Part shown: positions 17,862-25,525 of the stretch, in pieces
Position numbering within the stretch: position 1 is the stretch's first letter
Layout of the letters: every line of letters begins with the position of its first letter
DNA from: Pseudomonas baltica
GTDB lineage: Bacteria > Pseudomonadota > Gammaproteobacteria > Pseudomonadales > Pseudomonadaceae
Length of the DNA: 64,000 nt
Assembly (NCBI RefSeq): GCF_031880315.1
Contig: NZ_CP134771.1
Coordinates: forward strand, 6,449,001-6,513,000
Reading direction: 5' to 3'
Position numbers and translations under genes: made by a program
Notes under the pieces: generated by a model
The model's database searches: none
Told to the model about the DNA's origin: nothing
The model's input: only the letters and a program-made list of their open reading frames with translations

Positions 17862-19007
17862 TCATTTGCGCTGCAGACCACCGACCGGCGCCAGCCAGTT
17901 CTGTGCCTTGTCATCCAGCCATTGCTGGGCCGTGGCCGATTGCTTGAGCCGGGCATCGAGGAAGGCGATGGTCACGGCGGCCACGCTGCCGGCCTGCCGA
18001 GCATCGAAACCAGGGTTGGCCGGGCGACCGGGACGGCGGTTGGGGCCTGACGGATCATCCTCACCACCGCGCGGCTTTTTATCGCTCTTGTCGACCTTGG
18101 CGATGGTGCCGGACAACACCGTGTGGGTCGCGTCGTTGAGTGTGAGCTGGTAGCCGTCATGGCTCAGGCCGCGGAACAGAGCGAAGCGTTGTTGAGCACT
18201 GGCGATCCAGCTGAAGGGGTCCTCATCCATAGGACCGGTCACCGCCAGCAGCGGCGAGTCGATCTGGCTGTAGCGCCGATCGTCGACGCCCCCTGGCACA
18301 TAGGGGCTGAGCAAAATGGTCGCGAGCGGTTTCCAGTCAACGGGCCGTGGCTGGCCGGGCTGACGTTCACCGGCCAGGGCGGCGGCGGTCTGTGCACCCA
18401 GATCGAAACCGGCGACGGCGACTTTGCTGGTATCCAGCGCGGCGAAACCGGCCTCGCCCGCCTGGCCGCGGCGTCGAGCCTCGCTGAGGATACGGTTGAC
18501 CTCTGCTACCCGGTTGGCCGCCGGTGCCTCGGCAAAAGCGTTGGCGGCAATGGTGCGAAAAGCGCCGTCACGGGCGTTGCTGCTGTTGTAGATCGAAGCG
18601 TTGTCCCGGGTGGCCTGGATCGACAGCACTGCGTAGCCGGCATCGGCCCAGGTCTGGCGCCACAGCTCGCCGCCATTGGCGCCTTCGCCAAGGCCGGGCA
18701 GGTAGATGATGACCGGGACGTTCTTGACGCCTTCGGGCACCAGCAGGGAAAGATCCACTTCGTGTTTGCCCTGTTCTGGCGCGCCCGGTCGTTGGCCGTC
18801 CTGTTGCTGGCCACCCCAGGCCCAACGGGTGTCAAAACTGGCGAACTTGAAGTGCTGCGGTGCGGTGTATGCAGATTTCAGGTAGGTCTGGGTCGAAATG
18901 AACGGCGGCTCATCCTTGTCGGGCTGGCTGGAGCAGGCACCCAGCGCGAGGGCAAGGCCGAGCAGAAGGGGGCAGGCGAAGCGAACAGTAGGGGCGGGCA
19001 TGGGCAT
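17862..19007 (-). CDS. Lipoprotein alpha/beta-hydrolase
   Basis: This is a 381-residue putative outer-membrane or periplasmic lipoprotein. The signal ends in LALGACSS, a lipobox with cysteine near residue 25. The body resembles predicted dienelactone hydrolase-type alpha/beta-hydrolases: IYLPGLGEGANGG suggests the oxyanion region and VAVAGFDLGAQT takes the nucleophile-elbow place (G-F-D-L-G, with aspartate instead of serine). A histidine follows in GLSHDGYQL. The start at 19007 gives a normal signal length. It is divergent from the RsmX-like RNA, so its promoter must lie within about 19010-19130. The substrate is unknown. Confidence 0.65.
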   Translation of the reverse strand: MPMPAPTVRFACPLLLGLALALGACSSQPDKDEPPFISTQTYLKSAYTAPQHFKFASFDTRWAWGGQQQDGQRPGAPEQGKHEVDLSLLVPEGVKNVPVIIYLPGLGEGANGGELWRQTWADAGYAVLSIQATRDNASIYNSSNARDGAFRTIAANAFAEAPAANRVAEVNRILSEARRRGQAGEAGFAALDTSKVAVAGFDLGAQTAAALAGERQPGQPRPVDWKPLATILLSPYVPGGVDDRRYSQIDSPLLAVTGPMDEDPFSWIASAQQRFALFRGLSHDGYQLTLNDATHTVLSGTIAKVDKSDKKPRGGEDDPSGPNRRPGRPANPGFDARQAGSVAAVTIAFLDARLKQSATAQQWLDDKAQNWLAPVGGLQRK

Positions 19008-19130
19008 GGGGTTGCAACCGGACCTTGCAGAATGGAGCCGCATTATGACCGTAGTGTCGCCTGCATGGAGTACGAATGAGTATCAACGAGGTAAAAAGTT
19101 GGTAAAGACGCCCTGGCGCATCCTGCCGCC

Positions 19131-19198
19131 TATAGCGAAAGGCTTACACGCCGTGGTGGCGTTTGGCTCTATGCCGGCGCGGCACGGCGCAGTAATCT
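19131..19198 (+). promoter_or_regulatory. GacA-type upstream element and promoter of the RsmX-like RNA
   Basis: TATAGCGAAAGGCTTACA at 19131-19148 has a perfect right half (CTTACA) and a weak left half of the GacA consensus TGTAAG-N6-CTTACA. TAATCT at 19193-19198 is a plausible -10 box. The element is centred about 65 bases before the predicted start, the spacing known for GacA-controlled rsm promoters. No good -35 box is seen, as expected for an activator-dependent promoter. Confidence 0.7.
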
Positions 19199-19203
19199 GA
19201 ACC

Positions 19204-19317
19204 TATCCACAGCGGCGCAGGCAGCGCCACTGGATCAAGGATGATCGACCATGGCCTGGATGGCCGCCGACAGGAGTTGGAATGGTCTTGGGAAAACCCG
19301 CTTCGGCGGGTTTTTTT
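19204..19317 (+). ncRNA. RsmX/Y/Z-family regulatory RNA (RsmX-like)
   Basis: This is a predicted 110-115 base RNA that sequesters the translational repressors RsmA/RsmE (CsrA family). A run of small hairpins presents GGA in the loops: GATC-AAGGAT-GATC (19233-19246), GGCC-TGGAT-GGCC (19254-19266) and CCGAC-AGGA-GTTGG (19267-19280). A first hairpin, GGCGC-AGGCA-GCGCC (19214-19228), has GGC where RsmY-type loops have GGA. The RNA ends in an excellent terminator and is preceded by a GacA-type element. No open frame explains this pattern. RsmX is favoured over RsmY or RsmZ by size and context, but the exact paralogue is uncertain; the 5' end is estimated from the -10 box. Confidence 0.85.
19293..19317 (+). 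terminator. Rho-independent terminator of the RsmX-like RNA
   Basis: The stem AAAACCCGC/GCGGGTTTT closes on the stable tetraloop TTCG and continues into an unbroken T-run (19311-19317). It lies only 17 bases before the GH16 start codon. Confidence 0.95.
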
Positions 19318-19333
19318 CGTCTGCGAGGCCTGC

Positions 19334-20203
19334 ATGGCAAACAATCTTCTGCTCTACGCTACGTGCCTGTCCGGGCTCATCGGCACGGCTTCGGCCGCCG
19401 ACGACTGGACCCGCGTCGGTCCGCTGGGCGACACCCCCGCCCATGTGCGCGCCGACTTGCCGCTGTCCGATCAGCAAAATCGTGGTCACTGGGCGCTCGA
19501 TCCGCAGTTCAGCGATGAATTCAACGGCAACACCCTGGACGCCAGCCGGTGGCATCTGGTCGCGCCTGGCAAGCCGGAGGAGGGCATCGGCCCGGCGCCC
19601 TCGGTGTTCGTGCACGAGAACGCCACGGTCAGCGATGGCCTGTTGAAGATCGTGTTTCGCAAGCAGCAAGTGCCGTTCATGAACGGCAATCCGGATTTCG
19701 CCTACACCACGGCGCTGGTCCGCAGCCAGGAGCGCACCCGCTATGGCTATTACGAGACCCGGGCCAAGGCCATGGATTCCGGGGCCTCCAGCGGATTTTT
19801 CCTGCACTGGACCGGCTTGCCTGACAACGCCACCGAGATCGATATCTTCGAGATCGGCGGGCGCACCACCCACCCTGAGTTCGACCGCGCCTACCACATG
19901 CATGCCCACGTATGGCGCACCCCGACCAGTGATCAGCACCTCGATGTCGGCAAGGCCTGGACGGCGCCCTGGCGGCTGGCCGAGGCTTACCACGTGTACG
20001 GTTTTGACTGGAGCGCGGAAAAACTGGTCTGGTATGTGGACGGTGTGAAGGTGCGCGAAGCACCCAATACGCACTGGTTCTTCCCCATGCAGCTAGTTTT
20101 CGACAGCGAGGCGATGTGGGCCTGGTTCGGCCCGGTGGACGACGCGTATCTGCCGTCCACCTTCGATATCGATTACGTGCGGGTGTGGCGGCAGGCGGAT
20201 TGA
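19334..20203 (+). CDS. Secreted family 16 glycoside hydrolase
   Basis: This is a 289-residue predicted beta-glucanase or related polysaccharide hydrolase exported by a signal peptide (cleavage near GTASAADD). The GH16 active-site motif is present as EIDIFEIGG with both catalytic glutamates and the aspartate between them, and DPQFSDEFNG opens the jelly-roll domain; the length is normal. ATG 19334 has GAGG just upstream and follows the sRNA terminator, so the frame's longer opening across the RNA is rejected. It could act on an exopolysaccharide of the cell or on plant/algal glucan. Expression may depend on read-through from the sRNA promoter. Confidence 0.85.
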   Translation: MANNLLLYATCLSGLIGTASAADDWTRVGPLGDTPAHVRADLPLSDQQNRGHWALDPQFSDEFNGNTLDASRWHLVAPGKPEEGIGPAPSVFVHENATVSDGLLKIVFRKQQVPFMNGNPDFAYTTALVRSQERTRYGYYETRAKAMDSGASSGFFLHWTGLPDNATEIDIFEIGGRTTHPEFDRAYHMHAHVWRTPTSDQHLDVGKAWTAPWRLAEAYHVYGFDWSAEKLVWYVDGVKVREAPNTHWFFPMQLVFDSEAMWAWFGPVDDAYLPSTFDIDYVRVWRQAD

Positions 20204-20216
20204 TAGTGCTTGCCAG

Positions 20217-20290
20217 CGCCCTTTCGCGGGCACGGCTCCCGCAGTTGACGCATGTCTGGCTGGGAGCCAGCTCTGCTCGCGAAGAGGCCA
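20217..20290. repeat. REP-like repeat pair between convergent genes
   Basis: Two degenerate copies of the Pseudomonas REP type, TTTCGCGGGCACGGCTCCCG and GGGAGCCAGCTCTGCTCGCG, lie in opposite orientation between the GH16 and MFS genes. Pairing is imperfect. Confidence 0.55.
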
Positions 20291-20308
20291 GTGCTGCTGG
20301 CGAGGACC

Positions 20309-21625
20309 TCAATCAATATGCAACCGCTCGATCTTGCCCAGGATCACCGTGTACGAAAACACCCCGATCATCGCCACGATCGCGCAAAACCCCAAGGCCC
20401 ACTGGAACGAGCCGGTGCTCTGCACGATGAAACCGATGGTGATCGGGGTGATGATCCCGGCCAGGTTGCTGGCAAAACTGATGACGCTGCCGGTCATGCC
20501 CACCAGATTGCGCGGAGCGATCTCCGAGACGACCACCCAGTTGGTCGACGACATGCCTTGGGCGAAAAACGCGAACGACAGAATGCCCACTACCAGGGTG
20601 TTGGAACTGGTGAAGTTGGCCAGCACGATGGTACCGGTCAGCAGCAAGCCAATGACCATCGGCGCCTTGCGCGCGAAGTTGACGCTCATGCCGCGCTTGA
20701 TCATCCAGTCGCCCCACGCGCCGCCGAACATTACCCCCATAGCCGCAGCCAGATACGGGCCGATCGAGGCGAAGCCTGCGTGCAGCATGGTCATGCCACG
20801 CTCCTGGATCAGGTAGGTCGGGAACCACGTCAGGAAGAAGTACAGGGTGCAGGTGGCTGCCAGCTTGCCGATGCACACGCCCCAGATCTGCCGGTAGGTC
20901 AGCAGCTTGCGCAATTGGTCCCAGCGAAATGCCTGGCCCTTGGCGGTATCGGTAGTGATGGCGCCGCCTTCACGGATATACGCCAGCTCGGCGGTGTTGG
21001 CCTGGGTCGCCTCGTCAGGGTCGCGATACACCCGGAACCACACCAGGGTCCAGACCAATCCCAGGCCACCGGAAACGAAGAACACCTCGCGCCAGCCATA
21101 GGTCTGCGCTATCCAGAACACCGGCGGGGTCAGCAGCGCAGTGCCCACATAAACGCCCATGGAGCAGACGCTGCCGGCCACCCCGCGTTCCTTCTGCGGG
21201 AACCAGTTGGTCACCAGCTTGTTGTTGGCCGGAAACGCCGGCGCTTCGGCGGCGCCCACTCCCAGGCGCATGCCGAACAGCGACATGAAACTCCCGGAAA
21301 AGCCCTGCAGCACCGTCAGCAAAGACCAGCCGCCCAGGCAGGCGCCATACGTCTTGCGCGTGCCGAAACGGTCCAGGAAGTAGCCGCCGGGCAGGGTTGC
21401 CGCGGCATAGGCCCAGGAGAACGCCGAGAACATGAAGCCCATCGCCACCGGGCTGACGCTGAACTCTTTGGAGATCAGCGGGGCGACGATGGACATGTTC
21501 GAGCGGTCGAGATAGTTGATGATGGTGCCGATGAATACCATGCTCAGCATCAGCCAGCGCGTGCGGGTGCGATAGGGCGTAGCGGTGCCAGCATACGATT
21601 TGGCGCGTTGGGTAGTTTCCAACAT
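20309..21625 (-). CDS. MFS transporter of the anion:cation symporter family
   Basis: This 438-residue MFS protein fits the ACS family that imports organic anions such as glucarate, galactonate or tartrate. Features include FIGTIINYLDRSNMS in helix 1, the DRFGTRKTYG loop after helix 2, and AEAPAFPANNKLVTNWFP near helix 5, the typical ACS signature region. GGAG precedes the ATG by seven bases. It follows an LDH2-type dehydrogenase gene on the same strand after about 70 bases, suggesting one operon for uptake and oxidation/reduction of a hydroxy or oxo acid. Confidence 0.88.
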   Translation of the reverse strand: MLETTQRAKSYAGTATPYRTRTRWLMLSMVFIGTIINYLDRSNMSIVAPLISKEFSVSPVAMGFMFSAFSWAYAAATLPGGYFLDRFGTRKTYGACLGGWSLLTVLQGFSGSFMSLFGMRLGVGAAEAPAFPANNKLVTNWFPQKERGVAGSVCSMGVYVGTALLTPPVFWIAQTYGWREVFFVSGGLGLVWTLVWFRVYRDPDEATQANTAELAYIREGGAITTDTAKGQAFRWDQLRKLLTYRQIWGVCIGKLAATCTLYFFLTWFPTYLIQERGMTMLHAGFASIGPYLAAAMGVMFGGAWGDWMIKRGMSVNFARKAPMVIGLLLTGTIVLANFTSSNTLVVGILSFAFFAQGMSSTNWVVVSEIAPRNLVGMTGSVISFASNLAGIITPITIGFIVQSTGSFQWALGFCAIVAMIGVFSYTVILGKIERLHID

Positions 21626-21697
21626 GACGGACTCCGTAGTTATTTTTATCGAGAGCGGTTTGCTTGAGTCGGGTGCCGCGGGCTTGCAGGCAAAGCG

Positions 21698-22762
21698 TCA
21701 GTCCAGCAGGCTGGCATCCACCCCCAGGGTGGCAGCCCATTCGCGCAGGCTCGCCTGTACCCCGGGGTTGACCTTCACCCCTTCGCGGCGGGCGCGGGCG
21801 ATGTTGGCGGTGGCCTGTTCGCCCGGCAGACGCACCGGCTGCAGTGGGTCGATCGGCGCGCAGGCGTGACACGCCTCCACCAGATAGTCCATCTGCTCGA
21901 GCGATTGGCCAGCGCCGGCGAAGGCGTTGGGGTCGATCAATTGCAGGTAGACGTTGGCGCCCCAACGTTTGGGAGCGTCCCGGCGGCCGAATCCGGCCAG
22001 GCCCTGGGTCAGCGCTTCGACCATCAGCGCCAGCCCGAAGCCTTTGTGGCCCGCCTCGCTGCCGCCCAGCAGCATCAGGCTGCCGCGCTCGCTTGCCGCT
22101 TCCACCACCCGCGGATCGCGGGTGGGCCGGCCCTGACTGTCGAGTAGCCAGGGCTGCGCGAACTGCTCGCCGGCGGCGACTTTTTCGCGGGTCATGGAGA
22201 TGGTCGTCAGCGAGGCGCAGGTATCCACCAGCACCGGGGCGGTCGAGGTCGGGAAGGCAAAGGCGAAAGGGTTGGGGCTGAATAACGCCTGCTTGCTGCC
22301 GAAGGGCGCCACTGCCTGGGTGTGCGGCCCGGAGGAGGCGATCATTGCGTAGTAGCCGCGGTCGGTGGCCTGTTTGGCCAAGGCCGCGAGGCAACCGATG
22401 TGGTGGCTGCGACGCATGGCGAAGGTGAACACGCCGTGCTCGGCCACCCGCTCGAAGCCCAGGGTCAGGGCGCGCTGCATCAGCCACAGGCCGGGCAGGT
22501 AATCACCATCCCAGACCACGGTGGCGCCGGTATCGCGCACGGTTTCCGGCACGCCGGTGGCGGTCATGCCACCGCCCTGGAGCTCCTTGAGGTAGGCGCC
22601 GCATTGCGCCAGGCCATGGGTTTCGCGGCCGAGCATGTCGGTCAGCAGCAGCAGGTCGGCGACGCAATGGGCTTTTTCGCTGTCCATGCCGGCGGCGCCG
22701 AACAGTGCGGCGGCCAGGCTCGCCAGGGCTTGCGGGGGACGGTAGAGCGCAACGACAGGCAT
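21698..22762 (-). CDS. Malate/L-lactate dehydrogenase family (LDH2) oxidoreductase
   Basis: This 354-residue protein belongs to the LDH2/MDG2 family, whose members reduce or oxidise 2-oxo acids with NAD(P)H: ureidoglycolate, sulfolactate, diketogulonate and delta1-piperideine-2-carboxylate enzymes. The conserved histidines appear in GRETHGLAQ and RRSHHIGCL, with FSPNPFAFAFPT and the late GGSEAGHKGFGLAL cofactor region. ATG 22762 is chosen since GAGG lies seven bases upstream. It is the first gene of a two-gene unit with an organic-anion MFS carrier and is divergent from a LysR gene that probably controls it. Which acid is used is not evident. Confidence 0.85.
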   Translation of the reverse strand: MPVVALYRPPQALASLAAALFGAAGMDSEKAHCVADLLLLTDMLGRETHGLAQCGAYLKELQGGGMTATGVPETVRDTGATVVWDGDYLPGLWLMQRALTLGFERVAEHGVFTFAMRRSHHIGCLAALAKQATDRGYYAMIASSGPHTQAVAPFGSKQALFSPNPFAFAFPTSTAPVLVDTCASLTTISMTREKVAAGEQFAQPWLLDSQGRPTRDPRVVEAASERGSLMLLGGSEAGHKGFGLALMVEALTQGLAGFGRRDAPKRWGANVYLQLIDPNAFAGAGQSLEQMDYLVEACHACAPIDPLQPVRLPGEQATANIARARREGVKVNPGVQASLREWAATLGVDASLLD

Positions 22763-22894
22763 GCACACCTCTTCTTGTCAGCGTTTTTATTGGGTCAACC
22801 CGAAAGTGATCGGGAGCAGTGCCGTTCACGCTAAATCAGGGGCTTGATACCGTCTACGCTTGCGCTTGAATCAGTTGATACCTATTGTGCATCG
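22763..22894. promoter_or_regulatory. Divergent LysR control region
   Basis: This gap separates the LDH2 gene (leftward) from the LysR gene (rightward). Two direct copies of TTGATACC begin at 22844 and 22875, 31 bases apart, close to the LysR start codon. They are candidates for the recognition and activation sites of the LysR protein; the assignment is inferential. Confidence 0.4.
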
Positions 22895-23788
22895 ATGATT
22901 ACCCTTGCCCAGTTGCGTTGCTTCCTTGCCGTCGTCGACGAGATGAATTTTCGTCGCGCCGCCGCGCGCCTGAACATGACTCAGCCACCGTTGACGCGGC
23001 AGATCCAGGCCCTGGAGCATCAGGTCGGCGCACCCTTGTTCGACCGCAGCTCGCGTCATATCCGCCTGACCGCCGCCGGTGAGCATTTCGTGCGCTCGGC
23101 CCGGCGCATCATGGCGCAGTCGCTGGACGCGGTACGCGATGCCCGGCGTATCGCGGGCGGCGACAGTGGCGCCTTGACCATCGCTTTCACGGCGGCCTCC
23201 AGCTACGTGTTTTTGCCGCGCATGGTGGCCCTGCTAAGGGCGCAGATGCCGGAGGTGTCGTTGACCCTGCGGGAAATGACCTCCCCCCAACAGTGGGCGG
23301 CGTTGCGCGATGAGCAGATCGATATCGGCCTGTCGCGCCCGCCCATGATCCAGGCCGGCATCGATTCGCAGCGCGTCTACCGCGAACGCCTCTGCGCGGT
23401 ATTGCCCGTTGGGCATGCTTTGGCCGAGGCCGGTGCAATCGCCCTCGAAGCCTTGGCCGGCGAGACATTGATCACCTATCCGCCGGTCGAGGCGCTGTAC
23501 CTGCATGACTTGATCAATGGCTGGTTGCACGTTCGCGGGGTGACCTTCGCCGATGTTCAGCATGTCACGCAGACCCACTCGATCCTGGCGCTGGTGGCCG
23601 CCGGGCTAGGCGTCGGCATCGTGCCGCAATCGGTAGAACGCTTCATGCCGGCCGAAGTGGTGCTCAAGCCGATAGTGGGAGCCGAGGAGGTGAGCGTGGA
23701 CCTGATCCTGGCGTGGCGGCGCACTACCGACAACGCCGCCTGCCAACCGGCCGCGCGGTTGATCATCGAAACCTTGGTGGGCCCCTGA
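22895..23788 (+). CDS. LysR-family transcriptional regulator
   Basis: This 297-residue regulator has an N-terminal winged helix (FRRAAARLNMTQPPLTRQIQ at about 22-41) and a two-lobed co-inducer domain. The HTH closely resembles the BenM/CatR-like branch (TQPPLTRQIQALE, LFDRSSR). ATG 22895 begins directly with the normal MITLAQLRCFLAV; earlier in-frame codons add unlikely residues. Divergence from the LDH2-MFS unit suggests that it activates those genes when their substrate is present. Confidence 0.9.
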   Translation: MITLAQLRCFLAVVDEMNFRRAAARLNMTQPPLTRQIQALEHQVGAPLFDRSSRHIRLTAAGEHFVRSARRIMAQSLDAVRDARRIAGGDSGALTIAFTAASSYVFLPRMVALLRAQMPEVSLTLREMTSPQQWAALRDEQIDIGLSRPPMIQAGIDSQRVYRERLCAVLPVGHALAEAGAIALEALAGETLITYPPVEALYLHDLINGWLHVRGVTFADVQHVTQTHSILALVAAGLGVGIVPQSVERFMPAEVVLKPIVGAEEVSVDLILAWRRTTDNAACQPAARLIIETLVGP

Positions 23789-23936
23789 GCCCCTGCCTGC
23801 AGGTGTGAGTGCAAGCAGGTGATTAGTTAGCATGCGAAGTATCATCCTCGGCGCCGATGTTCACTATCGTCAGCAGTGATTTCTGCCCCCGCAGGCAGCT
23901 CCCTAAAATGGCCCCACAGACCAAGGAGCTACCACC

Positions 23937-24305
23937 ATGCCAGCCACTCAATCGATTCTTCGCCGTTTTACCTTCATTTTCGCTGCGGTTGCCGTCACCG
24001 TCCTCAGCGGCTGTGCCACGTCCCAGCAAGCCTACCTGGCCGACTCCAGCCCGGCGCAAAGCATCCAGTGCAATGGTGTATTCGGTAGCTGGGATGCTTG
24101 CCGCTCGCAAGCGGTGATCGCTTGTGGCGATACCGGTTATCAGGTAATTGCCCGCAATCACATCGATGGACTGTCCGAGCCTGAAGCTGAGCAGCGTGTC
24201 GCCAGCCAGTCTTTCCATGAGCGCAACATGCTGATTCAGTGCGGCGTCGGCGCCACCCGCTTGGCCGGCTTGAGCTCCCCCTCGGACGCCAGCGCCGAGC
24301 TCTGA
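23937..24305 (+). CDS. Small predicted lipoprotein
   Basis: This 122-residue protein has a signal peptide ending in VLSGCATS, a good lipobox with cysteine at about residue 25. The mature part has four further cysteines (QCNGVFGSWDACRSQ, IACGDTGY, IQCGVG), which may form disulfides in the periplasm. AAGGAGCT precedes the ATG. I do not recognise a named family. It stands alone between a LysR gene and a DUF1652 gene, with an inverted GGCGCC repeat just after its stop. Confidence 0.7.
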   Translation: MPATQSILRRFTFIFAAVAVTVLSGCATSQQAYLADSSPAQSIQCNGVFGSWDACRSQAVIACGDTGYQVIARNHIDGLSEPEAEQRVASQSFHERNMLIQCGVGATRLAGLSSPSDASAEL

Positions 24306-24517
24306 GGGTGCCAGTGGCGCCGAGGAAGGTCTGTATCGGCGCCCCGATGCAAGTTGCCACTAGCTGTCAGCACCGTTGAACGACTATTCTGAACCCTGCG
24401 CAATGTATTCCGTCCAGATGTAATAGAAGCGTCTGGTCCGGTATTGCTCCATCCTCAAAAGCATCCTTTGAAGCCATTTTCAAAGTGATATCCGGGCAGA
24501 CCAGGGGAGGACAGTCG

Positions 24518-24799
24518 GTGATACCCATCCGTGAATTGCGCCAGATCATAGAATCAAGTTTCGGGCCGATGACGTGCAGTTGCGCAGTCAACCCCGGCGG
24601 TACGTTGACGATCGAAGTCACCGACCCCCACACGGGCCAGGTCGACTTGCTGGTGGTGGGAGTTCCCACGCAAAAGCTCGTGTCAGTGCGCGCCATCAAT
24701 GACCTGATTGCCGAACTCAGGGCCGATCTGCGGGCTAACCAGGAATGGTTCAGCCGCCACCATCAGCCGTCTGGTGGCAGCAAGACGCACAACAATTGA
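24518..24799 (+). CDS. DUF1652 family protein
   Basis: This 93-residue soluble protein matches the DUF1652 family, which is common in Pseudomonas: IRELRQIIESSFGPMTCSC and DPHTGQVDLLVVGV are the family pattern. The GTG start at 24518 is supported by AGGGGAGG seven bases upstream and by the normal family N-terminus; an earlier in-frame GTG lacks such a site. The function is unknown. The 200 bases before it show no other feature. Confidence 0.75.
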   Translation: MIPIRELRQIIESSFGPMTCSCAVNPGGTLTIEVTDPHTGQVDLLVVGVPTQKLVSVRAINDLIAELRADLRANQEWFSRHHQPSGGSKTHNN

Positions 24800-24855
24800 C
24801 GTCGCGCTCGCTTCTTGAGGCAAGCCCTGCGGCAGAGTCCTGGGTGTAGGCACGC

Positions 24856-24893
24856 TGTGCCGGCCTCATCGCGAGCAAGCTTTGCTCCCACAA
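24856..24893. repeat. REP-like half-site
   Basis: GCCGGCCTCATCGCGAGCAAGCTTTGCTCCCACA resembles the common Pseudomonas REP core (GCGAGCAAGCTTGCTC), an imperfect short palindrome. It lies in the 270-base gap before the MarR gene, which holds nothing else recognised. Confidence 0.5.
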
Positions 24894-25069
24894 GTGTTCG
24901 GCGATTCGATCGCGAGCTGTATTGGCAAGGCTTGCGTGCGAAAGCGATCCTCTGGATCGCCATACCGGGCAAATTGCCACGTTATCCGAGCCTCCCTACC
25001 AGCGGCAGTTGCCTGAACGGGGCATATGCCCTATGTTCACCGTTTCGCCCCTCGGACACCCCCCGCATC

Positions 25070-25522
25070 ATGCCCAACGATCAAGCCGGCCTGTGTTGTG
25101 CAACGGCCATGCGCAAGGCCTCCCGGCGCATCACCCAGTTCTACGACGACGCATTGGCGCCTTCGGGCCTGCGCTCGACCCAATATGCGATCCTCGCCGA
25201 ACTGGCCGCACGGGCGCAGTGCCCCCCGACGCTGCAGGAACTTGCCGATGCGCTGGTGCTGGACCGTTCGGCGCTGGGACACAACCTCAAGCCACTGGAG
25301 CGCGATGGCCTGATCGGACAGCAGCAGTGCATCGAAGACCGCCGTCGGCGGTTGATCACCCTGAGCGCCGAAGGACAGGCTACCTTCGAGCTCGCCCAGG
25401 GGCTGTGGCAGCGCGCCCAAGCGCATTTTCTGGAAGTATTCGGCGAGACCAAGGCCTGCGCCTTGCGCCAGACCCTGCTGGAAATCGCCTACGACGATCG
25501 GCTGGTGTCGGCCAGGGGTTAA
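25070..25522 (+). CDS. MarR-family transcriptional regulator
   Basis: This 150-residue regulator has the winged-helix core TLQELADALVLDRSALGHNL followed by the wing EDRRRRLITLS, both typical of MarR proteins. These are dimers that usually repress nearby genes until a phenolic or other ligand binds. ATG 25070 gives the usual length; longer openings add residues without similarity. Its stop lies three bases before the DNA polymerase II start, so the two genes are very probably co-transcribed and perhaps translationally coupled, an uncommon pairing. Confidence 0.85.
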   Translation: MPNDQAGLCCATAMRKASRRITQFYDDALAPSGLRSTQYAILAELAARAQCPPTLQELADALVLDRSALGHNLKPLERDGLIGQQQCIEDRRRRLITLSAEGQATFELAQGLWQRAQAHFLEVFGETKACALRQTLLEIAYDDRLVSARG

Positions 25523-25525
25523 GGC

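Noticed and set aside
19241..19333. Upstream in-frame start for the GH16 protein
   Set aside because: It would run through the hairpins and terminator of the RsmX-like RNA and place residues before the signal peptide.
24880..24925. CTGTATTGG resembling a LexA box before the MarR-polB pair
   Set aside because: The right half does not provide CAG at ten bases spacing, so it does not meet the SOS box pattern.
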